This document shows, one piece after another, positions 17,415-29,756 of a stretch of DNA of 64,000 bases. Positions within the stretch are counted from its first letter, which is position 1; every line of letters begins with the position of its first letter. Where the stretch lies: assembly GCA_963733905.1 (NCBI GenBank), contig CAVTEU010000013.1, positions 222,876-286,875 of the forward strand, written 5' to 3'. Below the pieces are notes generated by a model. That model saw nothing but the letters and a program-made list of their open reading frames with translations, was not told where the DNA came from and ran no database searches. The DNA is from DATADW01 sp963733905 (GTDB lineage Bacteria; Actinomycetota; Acidimicrobiia; Spongiisociales; DATADW01). The translations under genes were made by a program, and so were the position numbers.

Positions 17415-18644
17415 CTACGACCGATTGACTGCATCCTCGAGCGGGTGCACCCCGTCGGCGGTGACATCCTCTGGCTTGGCGCTCCGGTCGAGGGGCAACC
17501 AGAGGCAGAACGTCGAGCCCGCGTCGGCGGCGGAAATCACCGTCACCAGCCCGCCGTGACCCGCCATCACCTGACGGACGATGGCTAGTCCGAGCCCCGA
17601 GCGGCGACGGGTCCGGTCGTGCTGATCGGCGGCGCCCCACGAGCGCTCGAAGATCCGCTCGTGGAGTTCCTCGGGGATGCCCGGGCCCTGATCGGTCACC
17701 GACATCCACGCCCACGAGCCGGTCGCCCCGCAGCTGACCACGACGTCGGATCCCTCCGGCGCGAGGCGAACCGCGTTGTCGAGAAGGTTGCCAAGGGCTC
17801 GTTTCAGAGAGTCCCGATCGCCTTCGACCGTTATCTCGACCGTGCTCCCAACCCGAAGCTCGATACCCCTGGCGGCGGCGGCAACCCGGTAGTCCCCTAC
17901 CGACTCCTCCAGCAGGGGGACCAGCGGGACCGTGACCAGCGCCAGGGCGCGTTGATCCTGGCGGGCGAAGGTGACCAACTCGTCGACGGTCCGGGAGGTG
18001 CGGTCGATGGTGCGGCGGACCACCTCGCCGGCGTGACGGAGAGACTCGACATCGGCGTCTGGGTCGGAGAGGGCGACGTCGAGAGTGGTGGCCATCACCG
18101 CCAGCGGGTTGCGTAGCTCGTGGGTGGTGTCCTCCACGAAGGCCCTCTGATCCCGGTTCCCCTTCTCCAGACGGTCGAGCATGGCGTCGAACGTGTCGGC
18201 GAGACGCTTGAACTCGTCGTCGGTCCCGCCCAGCCGAATCCGCCTGCTGAGGTCGGTCGACTGGATCTCGCGCGCCACTCCACCGATCCTCTCCACCGGG
18301 CGGAGCGCCCTTCCCGCCACAAGCCAGCCGATCACCACACTGAGGGGGAAGAGGAACGCCACCGTGTAGAGCGAGTAACGCCTCAGGTTGTCGAGCGCTC
18401 GCTCGTTGACCAGCCGCTCCAGATCAACCATCCGCGCCCTGGTGAGCTGGAGCTCGAACCCGCCCAGCGTGCGGCTCAGACTGGGGAACACCACCTCCTG
18501 CACCACCGGTTGGCCGCTCAACGCCCTGCTCAGCCCGAGGTTGACCGCTCCCAGCACAACCAGGGCCAAAGCGAAGACCAACACCGAGTAGGTGAGGGCC
18601 AGCCGGAACCGGACCGAACGCATCCACTCGGGCATCTCAACCAT
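17415..18644 (-). CDS. Sensor histidine kinase
   Basis: About 409 residues from ATG 18644, which overlaps the regulator stop by 8 bases; an ATG at 18635 is the alternative. Two transmembrane helices (LALTYSVLVFALALVVLGAV and YSLYTVAFLFPLSVVIGWLV), HAMP, H-box DTTHELRNPLAVMATTL, N-box NLLDNAVRLAP, G1 DQGPGIP, G2 RSGLGLAIVRQVMAGHGG. The extracytoplasmic loop is about 100 residues. It pairs with the regulator at 18637-19329. The signal is unknown. Confidence 0.92.
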   Translation of the reverse strand: MVEMPEWMRSVRFRLALTYSVLVFALALVVLGAVNLGLSRALSGQPVVQEVVFPSLSRTLGGFELQLTRARMVDLERLVNERALDNLRRYSLYTVAFLFPLSVVIGWLVAGRALRPVERIGGVAREIQSTDLSRRIRLGGTDDEFKRLADTFDAMLDRLEKGNRDQRAFVEDTTHELRNPLAVMATTLDVALSDPDADVESLRHAGEVVRRTIDRTSRTVDELVTFARQDQRALALVTVPLVPLLEESVGDYRVAAAARGIELRVGSTVEITVEGDRDSLKRALGNLLDNAVRLAPEGSDVVVSCGATGSWAWMSVTDQGPGIPEELHERIFERSWGAADQHDRTRRRSGLGLAIVRQVMAGHGGLVTVISAADAGSTFCLWLPLDRSAKPEDVTADGVHPLEDAVNRS

Positions 18645-19329
18645 CCGAGGCCAATCGATACCCGGCCCCAACCACGGTGTCGATCAGCTCTCCCGCCCCG
18701 GCCGCAGTCAGCTTCCGCCTCAGGTTGGAGAGCGTGACCCGGACGGTGTTGGTGAATGGGTCGGCGTGCTCGTCCCAGACGTGCTCCAGCAGCTGCTCGG
18801 CTGAGATGACCTCGTCGGGGTGGAGGAGGAAGTAGCGGAGGAGGGCGAACTCCTTTGCGGTGAGGTCGATAGGGACACCCCCCACCGCCGTGGTGTGGCC
18901 GGTCTCGTCCAGTTCGACCGGCCCGTGGACGAGGTTGGCTCCGCGATGGGGGCGGTCCCGTCTGAGCAGGGCCCGAACCCTCGCCTGGAGCTCGGGAAAA
19001 TCGAACGGCTTGACCAGGTAGTCATCGGCGCCGTCGTCGAGCCCGCCGACACGATCGTCGAGCGCGTCGCGGGCGGTGAGCATGAGCACCCGGGGCGGCT
19101 CGTCACCGAAGGTGGCTTCGGGATCGGTGCGGAGGGTCCGGCATATCTGGCGACCATCGATGTCGGGCAGGTTGAGGTCCAGGCACACCAGGTCGTACTC
19201 GGCCGAAGCGAGACGGTCCAAAGCGCCCCCGCCGTCACCGGCGACATCTACCGCGTACCCATCGCGCCGCAGCCCGCGGGCGACCGCAGCCGCCAGGTCG
19301 GGCTCATCCTCCACCACAAGGATCCGCAT
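18637..19329 (-). CDS. OmpR/PhoB-family response regulator
   Basis: 230 residues: receiver domain with VEDEPD, phospho-acceptor LVCLDLNLPDIDG and DDYLVKPFDFPEL, then a winged-helix domain (LTAKEFALLRYFLLHPDEV, VRVTLSNLRRKL, VVGAGYRLA). TACCGT lies 7 nt before the ATG, suggesting a leaderless mRNA. Two 11-bp direct repeats at 19368-19389 lie about 40 bp upstream. It resembles the TcrA/MprA type of regulator, but the closest member cannot be told by eye. Confidence 0.93.
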   Translation of the reverse strand: MRILVVEDEPDLAAAVARGLRRDGYAVDVAGDGGGALDRLASAEYDLVCLDLNLPDIDGRQICRTLRTDPEATFGDEPPRVLMLTARDALDDRVGGLDDGADDYLVKPFDFPELQARVRALLRRDRPHRGANLVHGPVELDETGHTTAVGGVPIDLTAKEFALLRYFLLHPDEVISAEQLLEHVWDEHADPFTNTVRVTLSNLRRKLTAAGAGELIDTVVGAGYRLASDG

Positions 19330-19336
19330 GTCCGAA

Positions 19337-19342
19337 ACGGTA
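19337..19342 (-). promoter_or_regulatory. -10 box of the second response regulator gene
   Basis: TACCGT on the minus strand, 7 nt from ATG 19329, fits a leaderless promoter. Confidence 0.4.
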
Positions 19343-19367
19343 CCGATGGGCCGACCGTACGACCGTC

Positions 19368-19389
19368 GGGCGTCAAGAGGGCGTAAAGG
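19368..19389 (-). promoter_or_regulatory. Two 11-bp direct repeats, probable OmpR-family operator
   Basis: On the minus strand CCTTTACGCCC and TCTTGACGCCC are consecutive 11-bp units sharing CTT-ACGCCC. The spacing matches the head-to-tail binding mode of OmpR/PhoB-type regulators and the site lies upstream of such a gene, suggesting autoregulation. Confidence 0.5.
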
Positions 19390-19426
19390 GACGGACAGCC
19401 GACGCCGCAGAGGCTGGCTGTTCTGT

Positions 19427-19463
19427 CTAAGTACTAAGTACCAAGTACCAAGTACTTACTTAG
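19427..19463. repeat. AGTACT tandem array 2
   Basis: Four units of TAAGTAC or CCAAGTAC in the gap between the DUF4015 gene end and the upstream region of the regulator gene. Two units carry a T to C change. Confidence 0.7.
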
Positions 19464-19467
19464 AAGC

Positions 19468-21019
19468 TCACTCGTCGAGACGGAAGGCGTCCTCGGTGAA
19501 GGAGCTGGCGGCGTTCCAGACCATGTACCCCAGCCCACGCTCCGAGGCGGCTTCGATCTGGGATTGAACCTGGGTGACCGTCTTGCCCGTGGAGCCGCAG
19601 GCGTAGCTCCCGTCAAAGTCCTGAATCCAGGGCCGGAGCACCGCCGTCGCCGGGAGGCGGGGCATCCCGTCGTCCAGCGCACCCGCCACGGTGTCGTGCG
19701 GGTGGTCGTTGGGGCAGTCCTTCTCGAACCAGCCTGTCGAGTAGTGGCTGGGATAGACCATTGGTGACACCACGTCCACCGCATGTGACAACTCCTCGAG
19801 ACGCTGGCCGATCCCACCGTCGTTTTCGATCGAGATGATGAACCCGAAGATGTCGGCGGCGACGGCGCATCCCATCTCGTTGAGTCGTTGCTCGGCGGTC
19901 TCGAGGAAGCCCGTGATCGTCTCGACCCGGCCCGACTCGTCGGCCGGCCCGTCGAAGCGGGCGGTCACCGGGTACCCGTCCGGGAAGCGGACGTAGTCGA
20001 ATTGGATCTCGTCGAAACCGCTGCGACACGCCTCGACGGCCAGGTCGAGTGCATATTCCTGCGCCTTGGCATCGGTCGGGTCGAGGAACCACTGGCCGTT
20101 CTTGTTGAAAGGCTCATTGGTCGAGGTGTCGCGAATCGCCATCGCCGGGATGGCGCGGGCCGCGATCGGGTCCTGAAAGGCAACGATCCTCCCGACGAGG
20201 TATACGCCGCGCTCGTGGAGCTCTGCAGCTAGCTCCTCGATGTCGTATTCCGGCTTCAACGCATCGGCCGTCGTGGCCACTTCGACCTCGCTGGCGTGGA
20301 AGATCGATCCCGACTCGTCCTTTATGTCCAGCACCAAGCGCGTTCAGCTCGGTGCGCTCGACGAGATCCATCAGATCGGGCCACACCTCCTCGTTGGCGG
20401 GGAGCCAGCCGGCGATATGGAGGCCGCGGACCATCCGCGGGCTCATCTCCACCGTCACACGGCCGCTCCGACCGTCCCAGGGGACCCGCGCCTCATTCCA
20501 GGCAGGCATCGACGCCGTGATCTCGCCCTTTGCCGCCCGGCGCAGGATGAATTGCCCGGCGTCGTCGGTGACCGCGGTCTGCTCACCCAGGGCCACCTCG
20601 ACCCCGGGGAGTCCCTCGCCCGATTCCGACACCACCCTGCCGTTGAGCACGACCGGATCGAGCATGACCTGGAGCGGCTCCTCGATGAGCGACTCGATCT
20701 GCGCCGATGCGGGCCGGAGCCCGGGGCCCCTGGCGCTCACCTCGACAGGACGACCGGGCCAATCCACTGCAGCAAGACCGTCGCTCCCGGTCACTACGGG
20801 AGCCGTCCCGTCAAACCGAACCGCCGCGTCCGCCACCGGGTTGCCTTCGTCGTCGACCACCTGCACCTGCACCTGGGGCAGCGGACCGGCCAACCCGGGT
20901 GGAGGGGGTCCAACCTCCCCGAGCACGGCGACAGGACCGGCAACACATGCCGGGAGAACGATCAGGCACACCAGCAGGAGTGCCATGGGGGGGGTGCGCC
21001 GCGCCAAGCGCTCGAACAT
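19468..21019 (-). CDS. Lipoprotein with Ig/carboxypeptidase-regulatory-like domains and a DUF4015 glycoside-hydrolase-like domain, one frameshift
   Basis: The N-terminal part has a lipoprotein signal (LLLVCLIVLPACVAG) and two beta-sandwich segments (QVQVVDDEGNPVADAAVRF; VLNGRVVSESGEGLPGVEV). The frame breaks near 20341, at ELNAL. After removing one T it reads LVLDIKDESGSIFHASEV, the start of a DUF4015 TIM barrel that continues with IQFDYVRFPDG and VSPMVYPSHY to the end. Together about 515 residues. DUF4015 proteins are predicted glycoside hydrolases; a cell-surface glycan is the likely target, not proven. Confidence 0.8.
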
Positions 21020-21085
21020 CGGTCCGACAGGGTAGCGGCGGCTCGGATCTGGGTCGGTTCTTCGCGGTCACCGACGAGCCGCGCA

Positions 21086-21114
21086 TTGCATCCCAGCATT
21101 TTCCGTGTTACGTT
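21086..21114 (+). promoter_or_regulatory. Possible promoter of the sigma-factor gene
   Basis: TTGCAT (21086-21091), a 17-bp spacer and TACGTT (21109-21114) lie about 85 bp before the sigma gene, in the only AT-richer stretch of the divergent gap. Confidence 0.3.
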
Positions 21115-21197
21115 ATGCCTGGTCAGCGGGCCTAAATGAACCGCGAACGGGCGCAGGCGGGTACCAAAGACTGGGCCGCCGGGGAGGTCGCAGGGGG

Positions 21198-22130
21198 ATG
21201 CCGAAGAACGGGCGGGAGGCGGTGTCGGTCGCGGACACCGTCGGGATATATCTCGAAGAGGTCTCCGCCCACTTGCTCCTCACCGCCGAGGACGAGGTTC
21301 GTCTCGCCAGATCCATGGAATCCGGCCGACGGGCAGCGCACAAACTGGACACCGGCGAGGAGTTGAGCGCCACCGACCGGGCCAAGCTCTACCGCCTCAT
21401 CCACGAAGGCGACGAGGCCAAGATGCACTTCATCCGGGCCAATCTGCGCCTCGTCATCAGCATCGCCAAGCGATACAACGGTCGCGGACTCGACCTGCTC
21501 GATCTCATACAGGAGGGCAACCTCGGGTTGATCCGTGCCGTCGAGAAGTTCGACTGGCGCAAGGGGTTCAAGTTCTCCACATACGCCACTTGGTGGATCC
21601 GTCAGGCGATCACACGGGGATTGGGCAACCAGGCACGGACCATCCGCCTGCCGGTGCACATGGTGGACGTCGTCCGAACAGTCCAGGACACCGAGCAATC
21701 GCTCCTCGAGGACCTCCGCCGGCCACCGACTCTCGAGGAGATCGCCGAGGCGAGCGGGCTCGACCTGGAACGGGTCCTAGCGGCTCTCGAGGCACCGGGC
21801 GACACCGTCTCACTCGACCGGCCGGTGGGTGACGACGGCGACGCCGAACTACAGGATTTCGTCGAGGACGAGCGCACCCCGGACCCATTCGTCCACACCG
21901 TCGATGTTCTCCGACGCCAGCACCTGGTGCGGGCACTATCGGTCCTCGACGACGACGAACAGCAGGTGATCCTGCTCCGCTTTGGTCTCGATGGTGGCGA
22001 GCCAAGAACTCTGTCCGAGGTGGGAAAGGTTTTCAACCTGACCAGGGAGCGCGTCCGTCAGATCGAAGGCCGAGGTCTGGCCAAGCTGCGCCACCCGTCC
22101 TGCTCGATCGACCTGGAAGCGCTGGTCTGA
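21198..22130 (+). CDS. Sigma-70 family RNA polymerase sigma factor, RpoD/SigB-like
   Basis: 310 residues from ATG 21198, which follows CAGGGGG. Regions are clear: 1.2 (DTVGIYLEEVSAHLLLTAE), 2 (ANLRLVISIAKRYNGRGLDL, LIQEGNLGLIRAVEKFDWRKG, FSTYATWWIRQAITRGLGNQ), 3 (LEDLRRPPTLEEIAEAS), 4 (VILLRFGLDGGEPRTLSEVG, LTRERVRQIEGRGLAKLR). The short N-terminus with no region 1.1 suggests a group 1/2 factor such as SigB rather than the housekeeping one. The stop codon runs straight into an AGTACT array. Confidence 0.92.
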   Translation: MPKNGREAVSVADTVGIYLEEVSAHLLLTAEDEVRLARSMESGRRAAHKLDTGEELSATDRAKLYRLIHEGDEAKMHFIRANLRLVISIAKRYNGRGLDLLDLIQEGNLGLIRAVEKFDWRKGFKFSTYATWWIRQAITRGLGNQARTIRLPVHMVDVVRTVQDTEQSLLEDLRRPPTLEEIAEASGLDLERVLAALEAPGDTVSLDRPVGDDGDAELQDFVEDERTPDPFVHTVDVLRRQHLVRALSVLDDDEQQVILLRFGLDGGEPRTLSEVGKVFNLTRERVRQIEGRGLAKLRHPSCSIDLEALV

Positions 22131-22159
22131 GTACTTAGTACTCAGTACTTAGTACTTAG
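22131..22159. repeat. AGTACT tandem array 3
   Basis: GTACTTAGTACTCAGTACTT and onwards, starting at the base after the sigma-factor stop codon. Together with array 4 it brackets the four-helix-bundle remnant. Confidence 0.75.
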
Positions 22160-22207
22160 ACGGAGAGCGTGGGTCGTGCACCGTGGACGCGTGTCTACAT
22201 CGGCACT

Positions 22208-22510
22208 GTGCACGACTACCGGCGACTCAGGTTGGCAGCGAGCGATCGTATCCACCGACGTCTATCAGATACGGCGCCTTCCAGAACGGAGCTGTTCGGT
22301 CTCACCGCGCAGATGCGCCAGGCTGTGATCTCGATCAGCGCAAACGTGGCCGAGGGTTGGGACGAGCGTCCGCCAGGACTTCGCCGATCCTGTCGATGTC
22401 GATCGGATCCGCAGCGAGCTCGCGGAGACATCTCGAGCGCTGATAATCATGACACCGGTGGCCGAAGTACCACATGAGGTCCGACGAATCCACGCCTCCG
22501 CTCTCTTCTA
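22208..22510 (+). pseudogene. Four-helix-bundle (S23/IVP-type) protein remnant
   Basis: From GTG 22208 the frame gives DYRRLRLAASDRIHRRLSDT and LTAQMRQAVISISANVAEGW, the hallmark start of the four-helix-bundle family first described in 23S rRNA intervening sequences. It then decays: the neighbouring frame carries SPILSMSIGSAASSRRHLER and the third frame ETSRALIIMTPVAEV to a stop near 22510. At least two frame changes are needed. Unlike the other broken genes, it is short, non-essential and flanked by AGTACT arrays on both sides, so genuine decay is plausible. Confidence 0.6.
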
Positions 22511-22541
22511 AGTACTGAGTACTAAGTACTAAGTACTCCTT
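22507..22541. repeat. AGTACT tandem array 4
   Basis: CTAAGTACTGAGTACTAAGT and onwards, touching the sufB stop codon at 22540-22542. It mirrors array 3 on the other side of the four-helix-bundle remnant. Confidence 0.75.
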
Positions 22542-23949
22542 AGCCGACGGCGCCGGCCTCGACCATATTGAGCTCGATCAACCGGTTCATCTCGACGGCG
22601 TACTCCATGGGGAGCTCTCGCACGATCGGCTCGATGAACCCGGCCACGATCATGGAGGTCGCCTCCTCCTCGGTGAGACCACGGCTCATCAGATAGAAGA
22701 GCTGGTCCTCGCCCACCTTGGACACGGTCGCCTCGTGACCGATCTGGGTGTCGTTCTCCTCTATCTCCATGTAGGGATAGGTGTCGGAGCGTGATGCCTC
22801 GTCGAGGATGAGGGCGTCGCACCGCACGAACGACCGCGCCCGCTCTGCCCCCGGCTCCACCCGGACGAGCCCCCGGTAGGAGGTGCGTCCACCGCCCTTG
22901 GAGATCGATTTGGAGACGATGGTCGACGTCGTGCCCGGCGCCACATGGACCATCTTCGCCCCGGCGTCGAGAAGCTGCCCTTCACCGGCGAAGGCAATGG
23001 AGAGGACCTCGCCGTGGGCACCCTCCTCCATCAACCAGACAGCGGGGTACTTCATCGTCAGCTTCGACCCCAGGTTGGCGTCCACCCATTCCATGGTGGC
23101 GTCGGCATAGGCGGCAGCCCGCTTGGTCACCAGGTTGTAGACGTCGTTCGACCAGTTCTGGATGGTGGTGTACCGGCAGCGGCCACCCCGCTTGACCACG
23201 ATCTCGACCACGGCGGCGTGGAGCGAGTCGGTGGTGTAGATGGGTGCCGAGCAGCCCTCGATGTAGTGGGCGAAGGCACCCTCGTCGATGATGATCAGGG
23301 TTCGCTCGAACTGGCCCATGTTCTCCGAGTTGATCCGGAAATAGGCCTGGAGCGGCTGGTCTACATGGACCCCGGGCGGCACGTAGATGAAGCTCCCACC
23401 CGACCAAACAGCCGAGTTGAGAGCGGCGAACTTGTTGTCGTTCGGCGGGATCACTGTCCCGAAGTACTGCTTGACGATGTCGGGGTATTCGCGCAGCGCG
23501 GTATCCATGTCGCAGAAGAGGACGCCAAGCTTCTCCAGGTCCTCACGGTTGCGGTGGTACACCGTTTCCGAGTCGTACATGGCGCTCACCCCGGCGAGGT
23601 ACTTCCGCTCCGCCTGGGGGATACCCAGCTTCTCGTAGGTCTGCTTGATCGACTCGGGGACCATGTCCCAGTCCTTGGCCTGAGCGCCTTCGGGCTTGAC
23701 GTAGTAGTAGATGTTGTCGAAGTCGATGTCGTCGAGCAGGCCACCCCCACCCCAGGTTGGAATGGGGCGCCGGAGGAACCGCTGGTAGGCCTTGAGCCGG
23801 AAATCGAGCATCCACTGCGGCTCGCCCTTCATCCGGGACATGTCCCGGATCACGTCCTCGCTGAGGCCCTTCTTCGCCTTGAAGGCGTAATTGTCCTCGT
23901 CGTGCCAACCCAGCTTGTAGGCGCCGAGATCGATGTCGACGGTCGCCAT
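22540..23949 (-). CDS. sufB: SufB, Fe-S assembly scaffold subunit
   Basis: 469 residues, full length. SufB features: GLSEDVIRDMSRMKGEPQWM at the N-terminus, VWSGGSFIYVPPGVHVDQPL, IEGCSAPIYTTDSLHAAVVE with the conserved cysteine, and the C-terminal EATVSKVGEDQLFYLMSRGL. It stands alone, separated from sufC, sufD and sufS, which is unusual. ATG 23949 is preceded by GAGGGAG about 12 nt upstream and by the shared inverted repeat at 23978-23995. gltB lies upstream on the same strand. Confidence 0.95.
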   Translation of the reverse strand: MATVDIDLGAYKLGWHDEDNYAFKAKKGLSEDVIRDMSRMKGEPQWMLDFRLKAYQRFLRRPIPTWGGGGLLDDIDFDNIYYYVKPEGAQAKDWDMVPESIKQTYEKLGIPQAERKYLAGVSAMYDSETVYHRNREDLEKLGVLFCDMDTALREYPDIVKQYFGTVIPPNDNKFAALNSAVWSGGSFIYVPPGVHVDQPLQAYFRINSENMGQFERTLIIIDEGAFAHYIEGCSAPIYTTDSLHAAVVEIVVKRGGRCRYTTIQNWSNDVYNLVTKRAAAYADATMEWVDANLGSKLTMKYPAVWLMEEGAHGEVLSIAFAGEGQLLDAGAKMVHVAPGTTSTIVSKSISKGGGRTSYRGLVRVEPGAERARSFVRCDALILDEASRSDTYPYMEIEENDTQIGHEATVSKVGEDQLFYLMSRGLTEEEATSMIVAGFIEPIVRELPMEYAVEMNRLIELNMVEAGAVG

Positions 23950-23977
23950 ATCAGACCAACTCCCTCAGATGAGATTT

Positions 23978-23995
23978 CCACTATCGCCGTAGTGG
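23978..23995. promoter_or_regulatory. Suf-type inverted repeat upstream of sufB
   Basis: CCACTA (23978-23983), 6-bp spacer TCGCCG, TAGTGG (23990-23995): perfect 6-bp arms, 29 bp from the sufB start. It has the same core and the same spacer length as the sites before sufD and sufC1. Confidence 0.6.
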
Positions 23996-24018
23996 GATCC
24001 TACCAGTGCCCCCCTCCC

Positions 24019-24089
24019 AAGAGAACGGCCGGGGGGCTGTTCCGAAGGGTGGGGAGGGGAAACCTTCGGCCCCCCGGCCGTGTGCTCTT
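24019..24089. terminator. Long inverted repeat between gltB and sufB
   Basis: Perfect 12-bp arms ACGGCCGGGGGG (24025-24036) and CCCCCCGGCCGT (24070-24081), extended by AAGAG/CTCTT (24019-24023 and 24085-24089). A smaller GAAGG/CCTTC pair sits in the loop. A T run follows on the plus strand only. It may end gltB transcription and so insulate sufB. Confidence 0.5.
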
Positions 24090-24104
24090 TTTCAACGCTC
24101 CAGG

Positions 24105-24119
24105 GGGAACATATGTTCC

Positions 24120-24120
<1 letters not shown>
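24105..24120. promoter_or_regulatory. Perfect 16-bp palindrome at the gltB stop
   Basis: GGGAACATATGTTCCC is fully symmetrical and touches the gltB stop codon. It could be a protein-binding site or part of the adjoining terminator structure; the sequence does not decide. Confidence 0.35.
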
Positions 24121-28535
<4,415 letters not shown>

Positions 28536-28570
28536 CAACCAACCGGGGAGAGGGGGGCGGGAGTGTACCT

Positions 28571-28634
28571 GTCAGGTGGTAGGTGGTAGGTGGCAGTGAG
28601 GATGGAGGCGGAAGACGGCAGACGGCAGACGGCG
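28571..28634 (+). repeat. GGTAGGT array followed by GACGGCA array
   Basis: GGTGGTAGGTGGTAGGTGG (28575-28593), then three GACGGCA units (28614-28633), between gltB and the divergent oxidoreductase gene. A related pair in the opposite orientation lies at 32394-32460. Confidence 0.6.
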
Positions 28635-28658
28635 AAACCGCCCTACCGTGAGCCGACC

Positions 28659-29119
28659 ATGCCAGTCATCGTCGTTGGGGCCGACACGGAGATCGGCTTG
28701 GCGTCAATCGAAGGCCTCCTGGCGCGCCAGGGAGAGGTCAGGGCCTTCGTGACCGACCCGGAGGTCGGGGCATCGCTCAGGGAGCGACGGGTCAAGGTGG
28801 CGCTAGGCGACGTGTCCGATCCTTCTCACATCGAGGCGGCGGCGCTGTCATTGCTTTTCCGCCGTCCTCGTAGGGCGAGCCGCCCACGACGACCGCGAGC
28901 GGTCGTTCGCCTCGACACCAGAGCGAGGTGATCGATGGATGGGCCAGCGCCGTGGGTGCGGCGCGGGTCAGGCGGCGCATATGGGTGGTCGACAACGCCA
29001 CTGTGGGCCTGGTCCCTCGATGCGCCAGGCGCGGAACAGGCGGTGGTGTTGTCCGACCACAGGCAGGTTGCAGATGTCGTCGCCGAGGTCGTCGCCCTCG
29101 ACGACGCGATCAGGCATCT
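28659..29119 (+). pseudogene. NAD(P)-binding Rossmann protein (NmrA/SDR-like), frame broken
   Basis: From ATG 28659: MPVIVVGADTEIGLASIEGL is a Rossmann start with a variant glycine motif, followed by GDVSDPSHIEAAAL, as in NmrA-like or atypical short-chain reductases. After about 28850 the reading passes through different frames (AVLVGRAAHDDRERSF; EVIDGWASAVGAARVRRRIW; SLDAPGAEQAVVLSDHRQVA). At least two indels are needed and the C-terminal end is uncertain. TACCGT lies 9 nt before the ATG. The substrate is unknown. Confidence 0.5.
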
Positions 29120-29135
29120 GACTCGGGCCTCCGAC

Positions 29136-29732
29136 TCAGCGGAAGGGGACCGCCCCGGTCTCGATGAGGATCGCCCAGCGGTACCGCTCCCAGGCAGCGA
29201 CCAGGTACGGGTAAGGATTGATGGCGCTGTCGTTGATTCGAAGCTCGAAATGGGTGTGGGGCCCGGTCCACTCGGCGTTGCCACTGTCGCCCGACCAGGC
29301 GATCTGCTCGCCCGCTTTCACCCGCTGACCGACATGGAGACCGGAGGCGAAGGTCATGTCGAAGGTGGCGGCACCGTCGTCCGACCCTGGGGTGTCGTTG
29401 TTGAGATGCAGGTAGTGAGTGGTGAGGCCGTCGCCGTGGTCTATCACCACCGAGTACCCGGCAAGTGGGTGCTGGTCGGTGCGCACCTCGATGACCACTC
29501 CATCGGCAACAGCGACGACCGGCGTCATCTTCTCGGTCATGAGGTCGTTGCCCTGGTGCGACCTGCCCCCAGAACGGGACGCCCCGAAGGTATCGGTGAA
29601 TTCGGTTGGCCCCCGATGAGGGAACAGGATCCGGATCTCATCCGGTTCGTCGGCTGCTGCCACCCCTGGCGACAACATCGCCGCTGTGATGACCGCACCG
29701 ACCACGACGCGCCGCGCCAAGGATGGTTTCAT
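29136..29732 (-). CDS. M23-family metallopeptidase (secreted, LytM-like)
   Basis: 198 residues with a signal peptide (RRVVVGAVITAAMLSPGVAAAD). The zinc ligands are in SHQGNDLM (His, Asp) and GPHTHFELRI (the H-x-H histidine). It is a LytM/peptidoglycan endopeptidase-type domain acting outside the membrane, probably in wall remodelling. AAGGAGG lies 7 nt before the ATG. The preceding 100 bp fold into three strong hairpins and may regulate the gene in cis. Confidence 0.9.
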   Translation of the reverse strand: MKPSLARRVVVGAVITAAMLSPGVAAADEPDEIRILFPHRGPTEFTDTFGASRSGGRSHQGNDLMTEKMTPVVAVADGVVIEVRTDQHPLAGYSVVIDHGDGLTTHYLHLNNDTPGSDDGAATFDMTFASGLHVGQRVKAGEQIAWSGDSGNAEWTGPHTHFELRINDSAINPYPYLVAAWERYRWAILIETGAVPFR

Positions 29733-29756
29733 TGAGATGCCTCCTTATCGGCTATT

